DNA of 64,000 nucleotides from Erythrophleum ivorense (lineage: Eukaryota; Streptophyta; Magnoliopsida; Fabales; Fabaceae): assembly GCA_026724425.1 (NCBI GenBank), contig JAIUCV010000101.1, positions 372,001 through 436,000 of the forward strand. The letters run 5' to 3'. The position numbers were made by a program, and so were the translations under genes. Below the pieces are notes generated by a model. It was not told the DNA's origin. It searched no databases and worked only from the letters and a program-made list of their open reading frames with translations. This document shows, one piece after another, positions 35,028 through 47,515 of the stretch (its first letter is position 1; every line of letters begins with the position of its first letter).

Positions 35028-35659
35028 AATGTTTACAACTTCATTGTTATTTACTCTGTAACGTGTTTCACTTGTGTTTCTTTCTTGAATAATTTTGTCA
35101 GATTTTAGAGACTCGAAAAGTGTAAAAGAAAGCATAAAATTTAACACTCTGTTTGGTTCGTTTCAACAAACGTATTGGATAACGTGATAAGTAATTACTC
35201 CCTCTGTAAGCTGTTTTAGACAAAAGTGAAAAAATAATAAAAATGTTATTTTTTTTAATAATGTATTGTTTAATATAAATTAAATATAATCTAACTCTGA
35301 AAAAATAAAAATATGTAAAATACAATTGGCCACATAATATCTCATAAAGTATAAAGTATAAATTGCATTGATAATAGAAAAATGCTTATATTTTGGAACA
35401 ATTTTTTTTTTCCAAAACAGCTTAGCTATTTTTTAAAAAGAAAAAACAAAGTTTAGGCTCTCATTTATTACATAAACAATGGAATAAACAATGGAACCAG
35501 TTCCATTGGAAAACGAGGGTTTTCCCGGTATCTGCCTCTCGCCCGATCAGCTCATCATTCCTTATCGCAGTAGATAATGGCACATAAACCTTTGCAGATT
35601 CAGAATAGGTGATGTGCTACCGAATAGGGATACTAAATTGCAACAAGTGTGTTGAGAAC

Positions 35660-35910
35660 TACATTTTTCTGAAGTGTCTATCGTCATAAACGTGACAATC
35701 ACAATCATGATCTGTATCATTGGTATACAGATACAACCTTGTTGTGTCATCTGCTCCTCCATGAACTCTTCAGCTGGAAGAGTGTTATCCACAAAAAGAA
35801 GATGGAGAACTTGAGACTGTGACAAATGATTGTGTTCTGCATGTTTAACAATTCCAGATGGAGAACTTGAGACTGTGACAAATGATTGTGTTCCGCATGT
35901 TCAACAATTC
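35660..35910 (-). pseudogene. Decayed exon of a relative of the unrecognised gene at 12807-14897
   Basis: Minus-strand text contains SQSQVLHLLFVDNTL, matching SQSQVLHLLIRDNTI of exon 2 of the gene at 12807-14897. A shifted frame then carries a MYPIGV..HFHNRHFR-like stretch ending in DDRHFRK. Frameshifts separate the pieces. A 56-bp tandem duplication (units starting 35801 and 35857) repeats the start of the exon. Not translatable as a protein. Confidence 0.65.
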
Positions 35911-35933
35911 CAGGTGCAAAAAAAGAGCAAAAT

Positions 35934-36500
35934 GATTCAGAAAACCATAAGTGTTTCTCTACAGACTGTAAACTTGCATAAATTTCAAAAAAACAAAGCA
36001 AATATACAGAGCACAAACTGTATAAGACATAAATCTCCTGAGCAATTAGACAAGCACATAATGAGCAAATAAGGCTATAGCATGATTGTGTGCCTTTGTA
36101 AACGAAAAAATGATTCAGAAAGCCAATTACTGTTTTTCTATAGACTATAAACTTGCATAAATGTCAAAAAAGCAAAGCAAATATACATAGCACAAATTGT
36201 ATGAGACAGATATCTCGTGAGTAATTAGACAAACACATAGATAAGCAAATAAGGCTATAACACTGATTGTCTGCTTTTGTAAGCGAAATATGATTCAGAA
36301 AGCCATAAGTGTTTCTCTACGAACTGTAAGCTTGCATAAATTTCAAATACATAAATTTCAAAACAGCAAAGTAAATATACATAGCACAAACTCTATGAGA
36401 TGACATAAATCTCCTAAGCAATTAGACAAATAGCAGGCCAAGTATTGATTCGTTTTGGCAAATGTCTGCCTTTGTAAACCCATAAATAATTCAGAAAAAC
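35934..36500. repeat. Three-unit tandem array, period about 178-180 bp
   Basis: Units beginning GATTCAGAAARCCA occur at 35934, 36112 and 36292, with a partial fourth near 36486. Each includes a TGTTTCTCTAC-like step and an ATACAKAGCACAAA block. Similar text lies in the first intron of the unrecognised gene (about 13780-13890), so this is an amplified intron of its relative. Confidence 0.75.
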
Positions 36501-36906
36501 CTGTCAAGTCTAAAGGAGCCACACGATTGTAGAGAAATTGGGGGTAAATACACATAGAGGAAGACATAAATATGCTTGATAAAGTGTCAAAACTTGTAAT
36601 CACAAAAGAAACGTTGAAAGAAAAGCTTGCTGAGCATGTGGAACAGGCTTTTGTTGTTTTTGCATCAGTCACTCTTTCTGAAGTTTCCACTGCATCATCA
36701 CCATTGTTTTTGATGAATCTTTCTGGTGGTTTTAGGTGGATTACGAGATGGCATTAGAGTATGCAACACAGAGTGGAGTTAGCGAAGAACCCAGAGAAAA
36801 TATTTATCTTCAACACTTAAATCACAACAATTCCAACATCATTGATCTTCACAGTCCAACTTTTGTCTTCCGGCTCATCTTGTAAAATGTTTGTATAACT
36901 ATTTAC

Positions 36907-37527
36907 TGAAAGACCAAGGGCTATTGATGCTGAAGTAAATCACAAACTGACATAAGGGATTTCTCTACAAAGAAATATATTACTAGAAATTCTTTAAATT
37001 AACTTACAAGTATGTTTAAACGAATTCGACAATCACAATCTATCCAGATTTGATTGCTCTAGTAACACTCTGTTCTCAGATCTAATACACGACCTTCGAA
37101 CCTCTCAAGCCTTAACCCTTTGTCCTAGCTTTCTTACAAGACAACCTAAACCCAAAGTCTAAAGCTCTCTTTTTGTGATGCCGCCTACAAGCAGCCAAGG
37201 CACCCTATTTATACACAATAGGCATGCCGCAAAACCCTACAAGGTTTCTGCCTTGGTGATTACTCCAAATCTCCAAGATAGTATATTTTCCTTATTTTTC
37301 TCTAGGAAAAGGAAATATCCTATTTATCTTGATAGCTCCAACACTCCTCATCCAGCTCAGCTACCACCTCTTCTGGATTCGTCCTAATCCGCTACAAGCT
37401 CGCATCCAGCTCAGCATCTCTCCTTTAGCTCCGTTAAGCTCCGCTTAGCTCTGCTACAAGTCCGTTCGCGCGTCCTAATGCACTTCCCGACTGAGTCACG
37501 ATCTGCGTCACTCCGGCTGCATCTTCA
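36907..37527 (-). repeat. 3' LTR of the Copia element
   Basis: 621 bp, near identical to 45475-46095; downstream LTR with respect to transcription. Confidence 0.92.
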
Positions 37528-37915
37528 ATCTCCCCCTTTTTAGCTTTGTGTCTCATAAGCACCTGTAAAACACAGACTTGCAGTACACATACCAGAGATA
37601 ACAAAGAGACCAGGATAAACTGAATACTTCAATATAAAAGAAATATTCAACACAGTTCAGAACATGAGTTAAGAGTCTAAAAAAAATCTCAAAGCGTTAG
37701 ATCCAAAAGAAACTCTATCAACTCCCCCAGAAACCTAGAACTACTTAAAAGTAAACAGAGCAAATCAAAAGAAACACTTTGCTCCCCCACATTTCTAGCA
37801 CGAATCCTAGTTTTCGTCTCTTGGTTCAGCCTGTTCTCCCCCTGCTTGTGAGCACACACAAGTTAAAAACACAATACAAATAATCATATGGAACAAGGTT
37901 GAGCAGAAAATGATA

Positions 37916-39646
37916 CTAACTTCGCAGATTGACGATTAGACCCTGGACCGTCTCCGTGAACGTCTGGAGCATGTACACAATGTCATTGAGCGCCAGAATC
38001 GCCGCGGCTGGTTGAAGGGGAGGAGTGGGAAAACGGACAGTGCCGAGGTCCACCGAGACATATCCTGTTGCTGGAGACGGTGTTGCTGCTGCTGAAGTAG
38101 ACGCTGTAGAAGCCTTAGTCGGAGGTTGAGGTTTCTGTGTCTGAGCCGTCTTCTTTGCCTCCTCTCGCTTGATGAAGGCCTCTCCAGAGCGTTTATCCTT
38201 TCGATAAAACAGGGGTCGAACAAGAACATCATCATTACCCAAGGAGAGCGGATCTTGCATCTGAATAATGCCATAGAGGAGACGCGGGAACAGGAGCCAA
38301 CGAGAGTCCTTGACTTGAAGTCGAGTCATGCTCATCACTTGATCAAACACCAGTTGATTGAAATCAACTCGAATCCCAGCAGAAAGCTTGTAGATGAGCT
38401 TGGCCCTCTCGATGGACACATGATTCCGATGAGTGGAAGGAATCCAATTGTGGGACGCAATAACAACAAGCTCAGCAAAACAGGGCGTCATCACAATTGT
38501 AGAGATATCTGACCATTCAGCTTTCACATCAGCTGTAAAGAGCTGAGCCAAATTTTTCAGACTGACTGAGTCTGCATCAGCTTCCTTCTTTATCTCAGCT
38601 TCACTCAACGTCTCCATCCCAAGAAACTCATTAACAACAGCAGGCGAAAAGACATACTCTTGATCACGGATGAACACCTTGACACTCTCATCCTCGGACT
38701 CAGGCAGGGCAGAGTAGAAATCAACAATCACCGATCGCACATAGCTTCCCAAACCGACAACAGTCGGATGAAACTTTCCTTTAATGATTATCTCAGGATA
38801 ACCCCAATGTGCCTCAGCCTGCATATCAACAATCTTCTCATCTATGATTCCACGAGACTGAAAGCTAGCAAACCTGTTAACAGAGGACTTCTTCTTTGGT
38901 TTTGGAGCTTCGGTTTGCTTTGCCTTTGCTTTAGTCCTGGAACTAGATCGAGCCGGCACTTTTTTGACGGGAGAGGGGTGAGAATCTGCAACTTTGGAGA
39001 TTGGTGATGTAGATGGTGCTGGAGTCTTCTTCTTCAGTTTCTTCAACGGAGGAAGACCAGCCTTCTTGAGTACCTTCCTCTTCCTCGTGACAAGAACGGC
39101 AGCATCATCACTCTGTTCTTCATCGGAAACAGCATAGCGTATCTGTTTAATCACCGATGAATGAATCTCCGGCGTTTCTTCGGGCAACGGATCATCCTTC
39201 GCAGAACCTCGGAATGGCTGACCTGGCTTTAAAACATCGAGGTCCTACGTATCTTGAGAGTCAGTGCCGGTAGATTTCGGATCTGACGGAGGGACAGGGA
39301 GACCGGGTTCTGGAATGTCCGTCTCAATTTCGTTCGGCTCGCCTTCGTCAATCACTACCGGAGGTGAAGTAACCGCTGCTTCAGTCTCTCCGTCAGTCTG
39401 ATTTGGAACTGAGGTCTCCACGGCTGACGACTCTTTTTCTCCTTCATAGAGAACCATCTGTAAATTTGATTCATCCCTTTCATCGTCTTCTTCTATCAAG
39501 GTTATGATTGGAGGCGGCGGATCTTGAATCATTGGTTCAATGGTTGGTTCGTCGACTTGGATTGGAGTAGAGGAAGATCTGTCGACGTGCTTCTTTAATT
39601 GACCTTGAGTCGGTCGGATTTTGCCTTGACGCGTTCCAGTTACCAT
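37916..39646 (-). pseudogene. Envelope-like / plant transposon-domain ORF of the Copia element, split by an in-frame stop
   Basis: A frame of about 577 codons on the minus strand starts ATG at 39646 and ends at 37916. A single TAG at 39245-39247 divides it into 133 residues upstream and about 440 in the same frame downstream. The upstream part is Pro/Glu-rich. The downstream part starts with a basic, nuclear-localisation-like region (KKLKKKTP), then a domain with VRSVIVDFYSAL and FSPAVVNEFLGM. This resembles the putative plant transposon domain found in third ORFs of Sireviruses. The C-terminus has an Ala/Thr-rich linker and a helix. Its function in the element is unknown. Located between pol and the 3' LTR. 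Confidence 0.75.
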
Positions 39647-40216
39647 TGATTGTGAGTTGAATCTTTAAGGAGGCGAGAGAATTAGGTCTTGTAACAGGAA
39701 ACTTTAGAAGGTTTTTCCTTTTTCTCCTTTTTCTTCTATTTATATACTGCACTATAAAACCACTTAAACCAACCCGGAATTAGGAATTAACATAAATCAG
39801 CCAGATTAAAATTGGTTTGAAAACCAGAGCTCCTGCTTGATTTCCTGTAACACTTATCACCAATATCAGCAGCACAACACTTCAATTAAAAATTGTGACA
39901 ACCACATAAGTTTCGATCCAAGACAGAGTCCAAACGAGTAATACTCTTCCATGTGTCACATCTATTCAGCTTTGAAAAACACTTTTATTCAGTTTGTCTC
40001 AAGTTAAAATACCTTTTAATTCTCGTGAAGGAGACAGTGACTGAGTCGACACAAGCATCAGGATGTATTTCAAATTCTCAACAGATTCCTACCACTTGGC
40101 CATCCTGATGCCAACCTCCAGCTTTCACACTGTCACACCTTAATCATGCACCATCCCGAAAAGATTGACGATACACAGTGCATTGTAACAGCTTTGACTT
40201 TGCTCAGATAAGAAGA

Positions 40217-40218
<2 letters not shown>

Positions 40219-40263
<45 letters not shown>
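40219..40263. repeat. 45-bp poly-T tract
   Basis: An uninterrupted run of T on plus (poly-A on the element strand) lies between pol and the envelope-like ORF. It is a likely site of assembly-length error. Confidence 0.9.
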
Positions 40264-40265
<2 letters not shown>

Positions 40266-40409
40266 TTGATACCTTATGCACTTTTCATAACTTGGATTGG
40301 GTGACATGACGGTATGACAGGCAGCTGCTCCTCATTGACATCATTGACTCCAAACTAAATCTGAACTTGATATATACAACCCGAGCCAGTGCCTGTATCA
40401 GCTCCTGCA

Positions 40410-43400
40410 TCATTCAAAACCACTCGTGCAAATTCCAATGGAATTTCTTAAGGTGACAAAACGGTTAAAGTCCAATGGTTTTGTAAATAAATCAGCGAGC
40501 TGTAATTCAGTGACAACATGTTCGAGTACTACCTGTTTATCTTCCACCAATTCGCGAACGAAGTGGTGTATTATGTCAATATGCTTGGTCCTTGAGTGCT
40601 GTACTGGATTTTTTGATATATCAATGGCGCTTTTGTTGTCACAGTAAACCAAGAAGGGTCCAGACTCCATCCCATAATCAGCCGACATCTGTCTCATCCA
40701 TATAAGCTGTGTGCAGCAACTTCCTAATGCAATATATTCAGCCTCTGCAGTAGATAGTGACACAGAGTTCTGCTTCTTGCTTAGCCAGGATATAAGATTG
40801 TTGCCAAGGAAGAAGCAACCTCCACTTGTGCTTTTCCGATCATCTGCACATCCTGCCCAATCGGCGTCACAATATCCAGCAAGATTTCTGTTGGATCCCT
40901 TAGAGTAGAGAATCCCTAGATTGGCCGTCCCCTTGACGTACCGCAGAATCCTCTTCACTGCTTGAAGATGGGATTGTTTTGGTTTGGCCTGATAGCGTGC
41001 ACACACACCGACGCTGAAGCATAAGTCTGGTCGACTTGCTGTAAGATAAAGCAAGCTGCCAATCATTCCTCTGTAGAGCTTCACATCAACGTCTTCTCCA
41101 AATTCATCTTTTCCAATCTTAGTGGTGGTGCTCATTGGTGTTCTTGCTTCCTTGCACTTTTCAAGGCCAAACTTCACCAACAAATTCTTCGCATAAGTGC
41201 TTTGAGAGATAAAAATTCCTTTCTCAGTTTGATCTACTTGAAGTCCAAGAAAGTACTTCAATTCTCCCACCATGCTCATCTTGAACTCCTTAGTCATACT
41301 TTTCACAAAGTTTTCTACCAGTTTCTCTGAAGTCCCTCCAAAGATGATATCGTCTACGTAGATCTGCACCATCATCATCTCATCCTCCTTCTCAAGGATG
41401 AACAAAGTCTTGTCCACGGTTCCTCTGACATATCCTGTGTCAAGCAGAAACTTCGTCAGGTGCTCGTACCAAGCTCTCGGAGCCTGTTTCAATCCATAAA
41501 GGGCTTTCTTAAGCTTGTACACATAGTCAGGGTATGTAGGATCTTCAAACCCCTTCGGTTGGGCTACATATACTTCCTCTTGTAGAATGCCGTTTAAAAA
41601 AAGCACTTTTCACATCCATCTGATGTACTTTGAAGTTCAGTATGCATGCCATGCCTAAGAACAATCTGATAGACTCAAGACGAGCTACAGGGGCAAAAGT
41701 TTCGTCAAAGTCGACTCCTTCAACTTGTGAGTATCCTTGTGCAACAAGTCTTGACTTGTTTCGAACAATACTTCCAGCATCATCAGTTTTGTTCTTGAAG
41801 ATCCACTTTGTGCCAACCACATTGATACCATCAGGTAGTGGTACTAACTCCCAGACATCATTCCTTACAAACTCCTCGAGTTCTTCTTCCATGGAGATGA
41901 TCCAGTCCGCATCCTCAAGTGCTTCAAGATGATTTCGTGGTTCTATGGTAGAGACAAAGCACTCGAACTGAATAATCGCCATACTGACCATTTGTTTGAA
42001 GTTCAGCTTGATTCCTCTCGTCTTTCTTCCTTCAGTGATATCTCCAATAAGATCACTTGGTGAATGGTTTCTGTGCACCTGAGTCCCCGGCAATTGTACA
42101 TCAACCACTTCGTCAGGCACCTCCTCTTCTTTATTTTCTTCTTTCTCTGAAGTACCATCCACTTCTTCTTCTGTAGCCGTCTTAGGTTCATCTTCATGAA
42201 ACACTGGCGAGTCTCCAATAGCAGCAATTGATCGGTCATCAAATACTACGTTGACTGATTCCTGGATAATCTTAGACCGAAGATTGAATACTCTGAAGGC
42301 TGAGCTATTTCCTGAATAACCCAGAAAGATGCCTTCATCACTCCGTGAATCGAACTTGCCAAGTTGATCTTTGTCATTCAGAATGAAACACCTGCATCCA
42401 AAAACACGAAAGTAGCTTAAGTTAGGTGTTTTCCCTTTCCACAATTCATATGGAGTTTTGCCTAAAGCCTTTCTCATGTAGACACGATTGATGATGTAGC
42501 ATGCAGTGTTGATTGCTTCAGCCCAGAACTTCACTGGAATGTGTCCTCCATGAATCATTGCTCGTGCCATCTCCTGAAGCGTTCTGTTCTTTCGCTCAAC
42601 TACTCCATTCATCTGTGGTGTTCTAGGTGCCGAAAACTGATGAGCTATGCCTTGTTCATTACAGAACTTGATCATGCCTTCATTCTGAAATTCTCCCCCA
42701 TGATCACTGCGTATACGCTTGAGGCTTCCTTTCTCAGTAATGACTTGAAGAGCCCAAATCTTGAAACTATTCATAGTGTCAGATTTGTCACGGATGAAAC
42801 GCAGCCAAGTGTATCGCGAGTAATCATCTACTAGAACAAAGACATAGCGCTTTCCTCCAATGCTTTCAACTTGCATTGGTCCCATCAAATCCATGTGAAC
42901 TAGATCCAGAACACTCTCGGATTGAACATCAGGCACCTTCTTGTGTTGAACTCTTATTTGCTTGCCTTGATTACAAGGGGCACACACGAGTTTATCACCT
43001 CCTTTCAGCTGTGGAACACCACGCACAATCTCCTTATTCACAAGGTCAGTAAGGTGCCTAACATTCATGTGTCCTAATCGCTTGTGCCACAATTCAACAT
43101 CATCTCGAACACTTAAGCATCTTGCAGATTGATCCCACATGTAGCAGTTGTTGCCTGACCGAACTCCTCGTAAGACTGTCTTTCCGTCAGAATCAATGGC
43201 TTTGCACTCTATCTTGTTGAACCAAACAGTTAGGCCTTCATCACAAAGTTGACTGACGCTGATTAGGTTTGACTTAAGACCTTGAACAAGATACACATTC
43301 ATGAGTTGTGGCTGCTCCTCAGATGTTCGTCCTTTTCCTTGAATCATCCCTTTTGTTCCACAACCAAAAGTGACCTTCCCTCCTTTTATTCTCTTCACTT

Positions 43401-45417
43401 CTTGCAGCTTTTCCTTGACACCTGTCATGTGTCTGGAGCATCCACTATCAAAGTACCACGGTCCAGAGTTATCAGCTTCATCGATTTCTTCAAGTAATGC
43501 CATATTGGAGTAGATACGCTGTCTTGAACTACCTGATGTAGTACGGTGATCAGAATTCTGGTAAAGATCTGACTTTCTGATGAAAACTTGATTCAAGCCG
43601 CGATTCCAGTAGTAACGTCCTTGTTTCCAAACATGATCAATCCTAGCCCAAAACCTGTTGCAGAATGCCTTGATATGTCCTACAACTCCACAGAAGTAGC
43701 ATTCCTTTCCTTGCTGTTTCCCAGTGTGATGATGAGATGCTTTGGTGATACTAGTTCGCTGCGTTTCATATCCTAAACCAGCGGTGCTCTTTCCTCGATT
43801 TCCATTTCTAAGAATGTGATCGAATTTCTGTGCTGATGACTTAGTGTCCGCCTGAAGCACATCTTGAGCCATACCTCCAGATACAAACTTAATTGTTTCA
43901 CTAGTCGTTCCACAATTAACTGTGTATCCTAGTCCAAGATTTGATTTCCCTATACGTCCCACACTTAGAATCTTGTCTAGCTCTTTAGTCCCCGTCAGCA
44001 TCTTGAGTTGCTTCCTATATTGATCCAATTCCATCTGCAAGTGCCTAGAAACTTCTTTTTCAAGAAAGTATTCTTTGGTGATGTCATCTGCTCTCTTGAC
44101 CGCTTCCATCTTCTCCAGCATGACATTAAGATTATCCATGTTGAGATTCTTCTCAGCTTGAAGTGCAGTCTTAAGTTCTTCAACCTGTGCTACAAGAGAA
44201 GCATTCTCCTTTTTAAGATGAAGATTTTCTTTACCGGTTTGCACCAAAGCATCACGCACTTCTTTATAGCTTTCGTGAATGTCTATTTCTGATTCTCCTT
44301 CAGATGAGTCGTCAGGATCTGATGCAGCTAGCTTTGAATCGTCATCAAACTCAGAAATTCCAGCAAAAGCGACGAAGTTGCTGACTTCTTCTTCCTCTTC
44401 TGATTCTTCTTCAGAATCCTCATCAGCAAGACCAACCATCGACTTTCCCATTCTCTCATCATATTCGCATTCTTGTTGTGTATGGCCTAGTCCTTTACAC
44501 TTGAAGCAAGTAATGTTTTTTCTTTTTACTGTAGGACATTCAGTCTTAAAGTGTCCAAAACCTTTGCACTCATGACATTGTGCATCTGCCTTGGCTCCTC
44601 TGGTTCTTGTTATAGGCTTTTTCTCATTGCTAGTCCGAGATGTCCTCTTTCCTGTCTCAAATTTCTTCAGAACTCTGTCGAAACGTCTAACCAATAGATT
44701 GATGGTATCTTCTTCAGATTCTGCTTCAGGCTGCTTTTTAACTGACATCAGTGCGATCCCTTTAGTCTTCCTAGTTCCTCCCAGCTCCTGCTCATGAATA
44801 AGCAGTTTTCCAACCATCTCATCATAGGTAATACTTTCTGAGATAGGATTCGCACTTAGACCAGCCTTATAGGGTGTGAACTTTGATGGAAGACACCTTA
44901 GAAGTTTCTTCACTAACTTAGTATCCTTGTACTCCTTCCCCAAGGTTCGAGACTCTTGTACCAAGGCGCTTAATCTTGAGGTGAAATCTGCAAGTGATTC
45001 GTGTTCATCCATCGTCAAGTTCTCAAACTTAGTTGCCAACAAATCTTTTCTCGAACTTTGAACTTGGGTGGTTCCTTCGAAGTGGACTTGAAGGATATCC
45101 CATGCTTCCTTAGCCTTTACACATCCTTGAATCAGCTCGAATTGCTTCTTTGAAACGCTTGCATGAATCAGAGATAAGGCCCTAGCATTGAATTTGTACT
45201 CATCCCGCTGAGCCGCACTCCATCGTTCCCGAGAAACTGTAGTGGTTACTCCTTCCACTGTGACCGTAGGAGCTTTTCATCCTTCTTCGACCATATTCCA
45301 TGCTATTTCGTCAATAGCTTGGATGTTAGCTCTCGTTCTGGATTTCCAATATCCATAATTACCAGCATCAAGTATCACCTTTGAACCTCCAACGAAGTCC
45401 GGATGATAGCCCTCCAT
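40410..45417 (-). pseudogene. Copia gag-pol polyprotein with a stop and a frameshift
   Basis: The minus-strand gag reads from the ATG at 45417. An in-frame TGA at 45277-45279 stops it after 46 codons, then the frame is open to 41545. Recognised in order: Gag with CCHC knuckles CHECKGFGHFKTEC and CFKCKGLGHTQQEC, a third knuckle CYFCGVVGHIKAFC, protease FDSGCSRHMTG, an HHCC zinc site, the integrase DDE core, then RT. In RT, after VKSAF, a 7-A tract at 41595-41601 shifts the frame. The remainder continues in another frame to 40410 and includes YVDD, the RNase H core and the terminal SIGICTSGFE. One extra base in the A-run fits. The polyprotein cannot be made in one piece. Confidence 0.88.
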
Positions 45418-45474
45418 TCCGCAAGATCTCACCTGCTATAGCAATACACACAAGGTGACCGCTCTGATACCAAT

Positions 45475-46095
45475 TGAAAGAACAAGGGCTATTGATGCTG
45501 AAGTAAATCACAAACTGACACAAGGGATTTCTCTACAAAGAAATATATTACTAGAAATTCTTTAAATTAACTTACAAGTATGTTTAAACGAATTCGACAA
45601 TCACAATCTATCCATATTTGATTGCTCTAGTAACACTCTGTTCTCAGATCTAATACACGACCTTCGAACCTCTCAAGCCTTAACCCTTTGTCCTAGCTTT
45701 CTTACAAGACAACCTAAACCCAAAGTCTAAAGCTCTCTTTTTGTGATGCCGCCTACAAGCAGCCAAGGCACCCTATTTATACACAATAGGCATGCCGCAA
45801 AACCCTACAAGGTTTCTGCCTTGGTGATTACTCCAAATCTCCAAGATAGTATATTTTCCTTATTTTTCTCTAGGAAAAGGAAATATCCTATTTATCTTGA
45901 TAGCTCCAACACTCCTCATCCAGCTCAGCTACCACCTCTTCTGGATTCGTCCTAATCCGCTACAAGCTCGCATCCAGCTCAGCATCTCTCCTTTAGCTCC
46001 GTTAAGCTCCGCTTAGCTCTGCTACAAGTCCGTTCGCGCGTCCTAATGCACTTCCCGACTGAGTCACGATCTGCGTCACTCCGGCTGCATCTTCA
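45475..46095 (-). repeat. 5' LTR of the Copia element
   Basis: 621 bp with the promoter-side TATAAATAG box at 45773-45781 on the minus strand, followed by the tRNA-Met primer-binding site at 45463-45474 (GCTCTGATACCA on plus). Confidence 0.92.
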
Positions 46096-46246
46096 TTTAC
46101 AACTTCATTGTTATTTACTCTGCAACGTGTTTCACTTGTATTTTTTTCTTTGAATAATTTCGTCAGATTTTAGAGACTCGAAAAGTGAAAGAGAAAGCAT
46201 AAAATTTAACACTCTCTGTTTGGTTCGTTTCAACAAACGTATTGGA

Positions 46247-47515
46247 GAAGGTGATTATAATTATTAGTTTAAATTTATAAAGCTCGAAAACTTATTAAAT
46301 TCTTGAGATTATTTTTGTCCTAATCGATAATAGTTGTCGATGACGTCAGTCATGTAAAAAAGTTCGTGCGTTTCTTTTCCTATTTTTAATGAGGTATGGT
46401 CATATGGATAATGGATCTATTTTTAATTTCAGTGTATAAGGAGAAAAGAAGTTGCAAAATAAAATAAAGAGAAATAACGTAAAAAGAGTTTCGCGGCAAT
46501 AAAGAATACGTGTTTTTAAGACAATCAATTTAATTCATAACGCGTAATAAAATAAAAATAAAAATTGTACAAAAGTAACCCGAACGAGGAGCAGTGTGAG
46601 TGAGAGTAGTGCCAAAAGGCGCGTCTGAAATTATTTTAATAATCAATTGTCAATAAATGAACCTCTTAAATTTCGTGTAATAAAAAACATTTCTGTGTAA
46701 TAAAAAAAATATATATATATATATATGTATATATATTTACTCTCTCTCTCTCTCCCTGATCTACAGAGACTCCACAAACGCAAGAAACGCAATTAAACAA
46801 AAGTCGCTTTCTACCCACGTGATCTTTCGTCGACTTTTCCTCCTTCTTCTCTTCTTCTTCCTCTAATCTCGTCTCTCTAACTTTTTGGGGGAGTTTTTGA
46901 TGAATTAGGGTTTATTCTTTTTCTCCGGTAAACCAGAGAGGAGAAAGGCAGTCACCTTTTCATATACTTCGTCATTTCTATTGGGCTACTTCTTTCCTCA
47001 AAGGTAAACTACTTCGCTTTCTCCAAACTTATTCTTCTATCTATTATGTTCATGTGTTTGGGTGTTTGATACTAAAGAAGATGATGATTGATAGATCACT
47101 TCTCACTTTTATTGGTGGAGGTTTTCGCTAGATCGACGGGTTTGCTAAGGATGAAATACTAATCATAAGTTTCCAATTTTTGTTTTATGAATCTTTAATT
47201 GTTTTATTCAGATATCGATATCCATGATCTATATGTAAAATATGTCAAAGTTTGCATTTTTATCTTCGTTTCCCTTGTTTAATTTCATTTCTCTTTCTTC
47301 AGAGATGATCATTTCTATATTTGAGGAATCTTTTAGTTTTTCTAGATTGAGGATCTCATCCCTTAAATTAGAAATCGAAAAAAATTTGATACTCAAAACT
47401 CGACACGGTACGATCTAATGATTCCGTTGAGAGAAAAAAAAAACGTAATGATCGTTTTTAATTTATGTATTGATTTTTTTTTGTTTTTATTTTTTCCAGG
47501 TCTGAATCGGCTCCG
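46247..47515 (+). promoter_or_regulatory. EIN3 promoter, 5' UTR and 5' UTR intron
   Basis: AT-rich promoter with a (TA)n/(CT)n stretch at about 46709-46755. A G-box core CACGTG at 46816-46821 and an AGGGTTT telo-box-like string near 46906 lie in or near the transcribed leader. A minimal upstream ORF ATGAATTAG begins at 46900. An intron in the leader is supported by donor AAG/GTAAAC at 47004 and acceptor CAG at 47499. The next exon starts at 47500, 16 nt before the EIN3 ATG. Confidence 0.65.

Larger units (their letters stand above)
35180..36555. other. Inserted segment behind TOP6B
   Basis: This 1.4 kb lies between the TOP6B 3' UTR and a duplicate of it. The left part (35190-35440) is AT-rich, starts TACTCCCTCTGT like some Stowaway ends and has a short inverted pair (AAGCTGTTTT / AAAACAGCTT). 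The middle and right hold the decayed relative of the unrecognised gene and its repetitive intron. No intact gene is seen. Confidence 0.6.
36907..46095 (-). mobile_element. Copia LTR retrotransposon, Sirevirus-like layout
   Basis: Full-length 9189-bp element on the minus strand. LTRs at 36907-37527 and 45475-46095 are each 621 bp, bounded TG...CA, and differ at only three positions in my comparison. A 5-bp target duplication TTTAC lies at 36902-36906 and 46096-46100. Inside the 5' LTR (right side) a primer-binding site TGGTATCAGAGC complementary to initiator tRNA-Met follows. A polypurine tract AAAAAGGGGGAGAT abuts the 3' LTR (37528-37541). A TATAAATAG box is in each LTR (minus strand, 45773-45781 in the 5' LTR). 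Order gag, protease, integrase, RT, RNase H is that of Copia. An additional ORF after pol suggests the Sirevirus lineage. Confidence 0.93.
36556..46246 (+). pseudogene. Duplicate of the TOP6B 3' end, split by a Copia element
   Basis: 36556-36906 repeats TOP6B from within exon 18 (AGAGGAAGACATAAATATG) through exon 19 to the stop, and 46096-46246 continues the 3' UTR (compare 34693-35179). Exon 19 retains its frame with a few replacements. The exon 18 donor GT has become GC followed by a poor context. There is no promoter or upstream coding, so it cannot make TOP6B. The Copia element sits in the duplicated 3' UTR. Confidence 0.85.

Noticed and set aside
35197..35435. Possible Stowaway-like MITE (TACTCCCTCTGT start)
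   Set aside because: The matching right terminus and TA duplication are missing; only a short inner inverted pair is visible.
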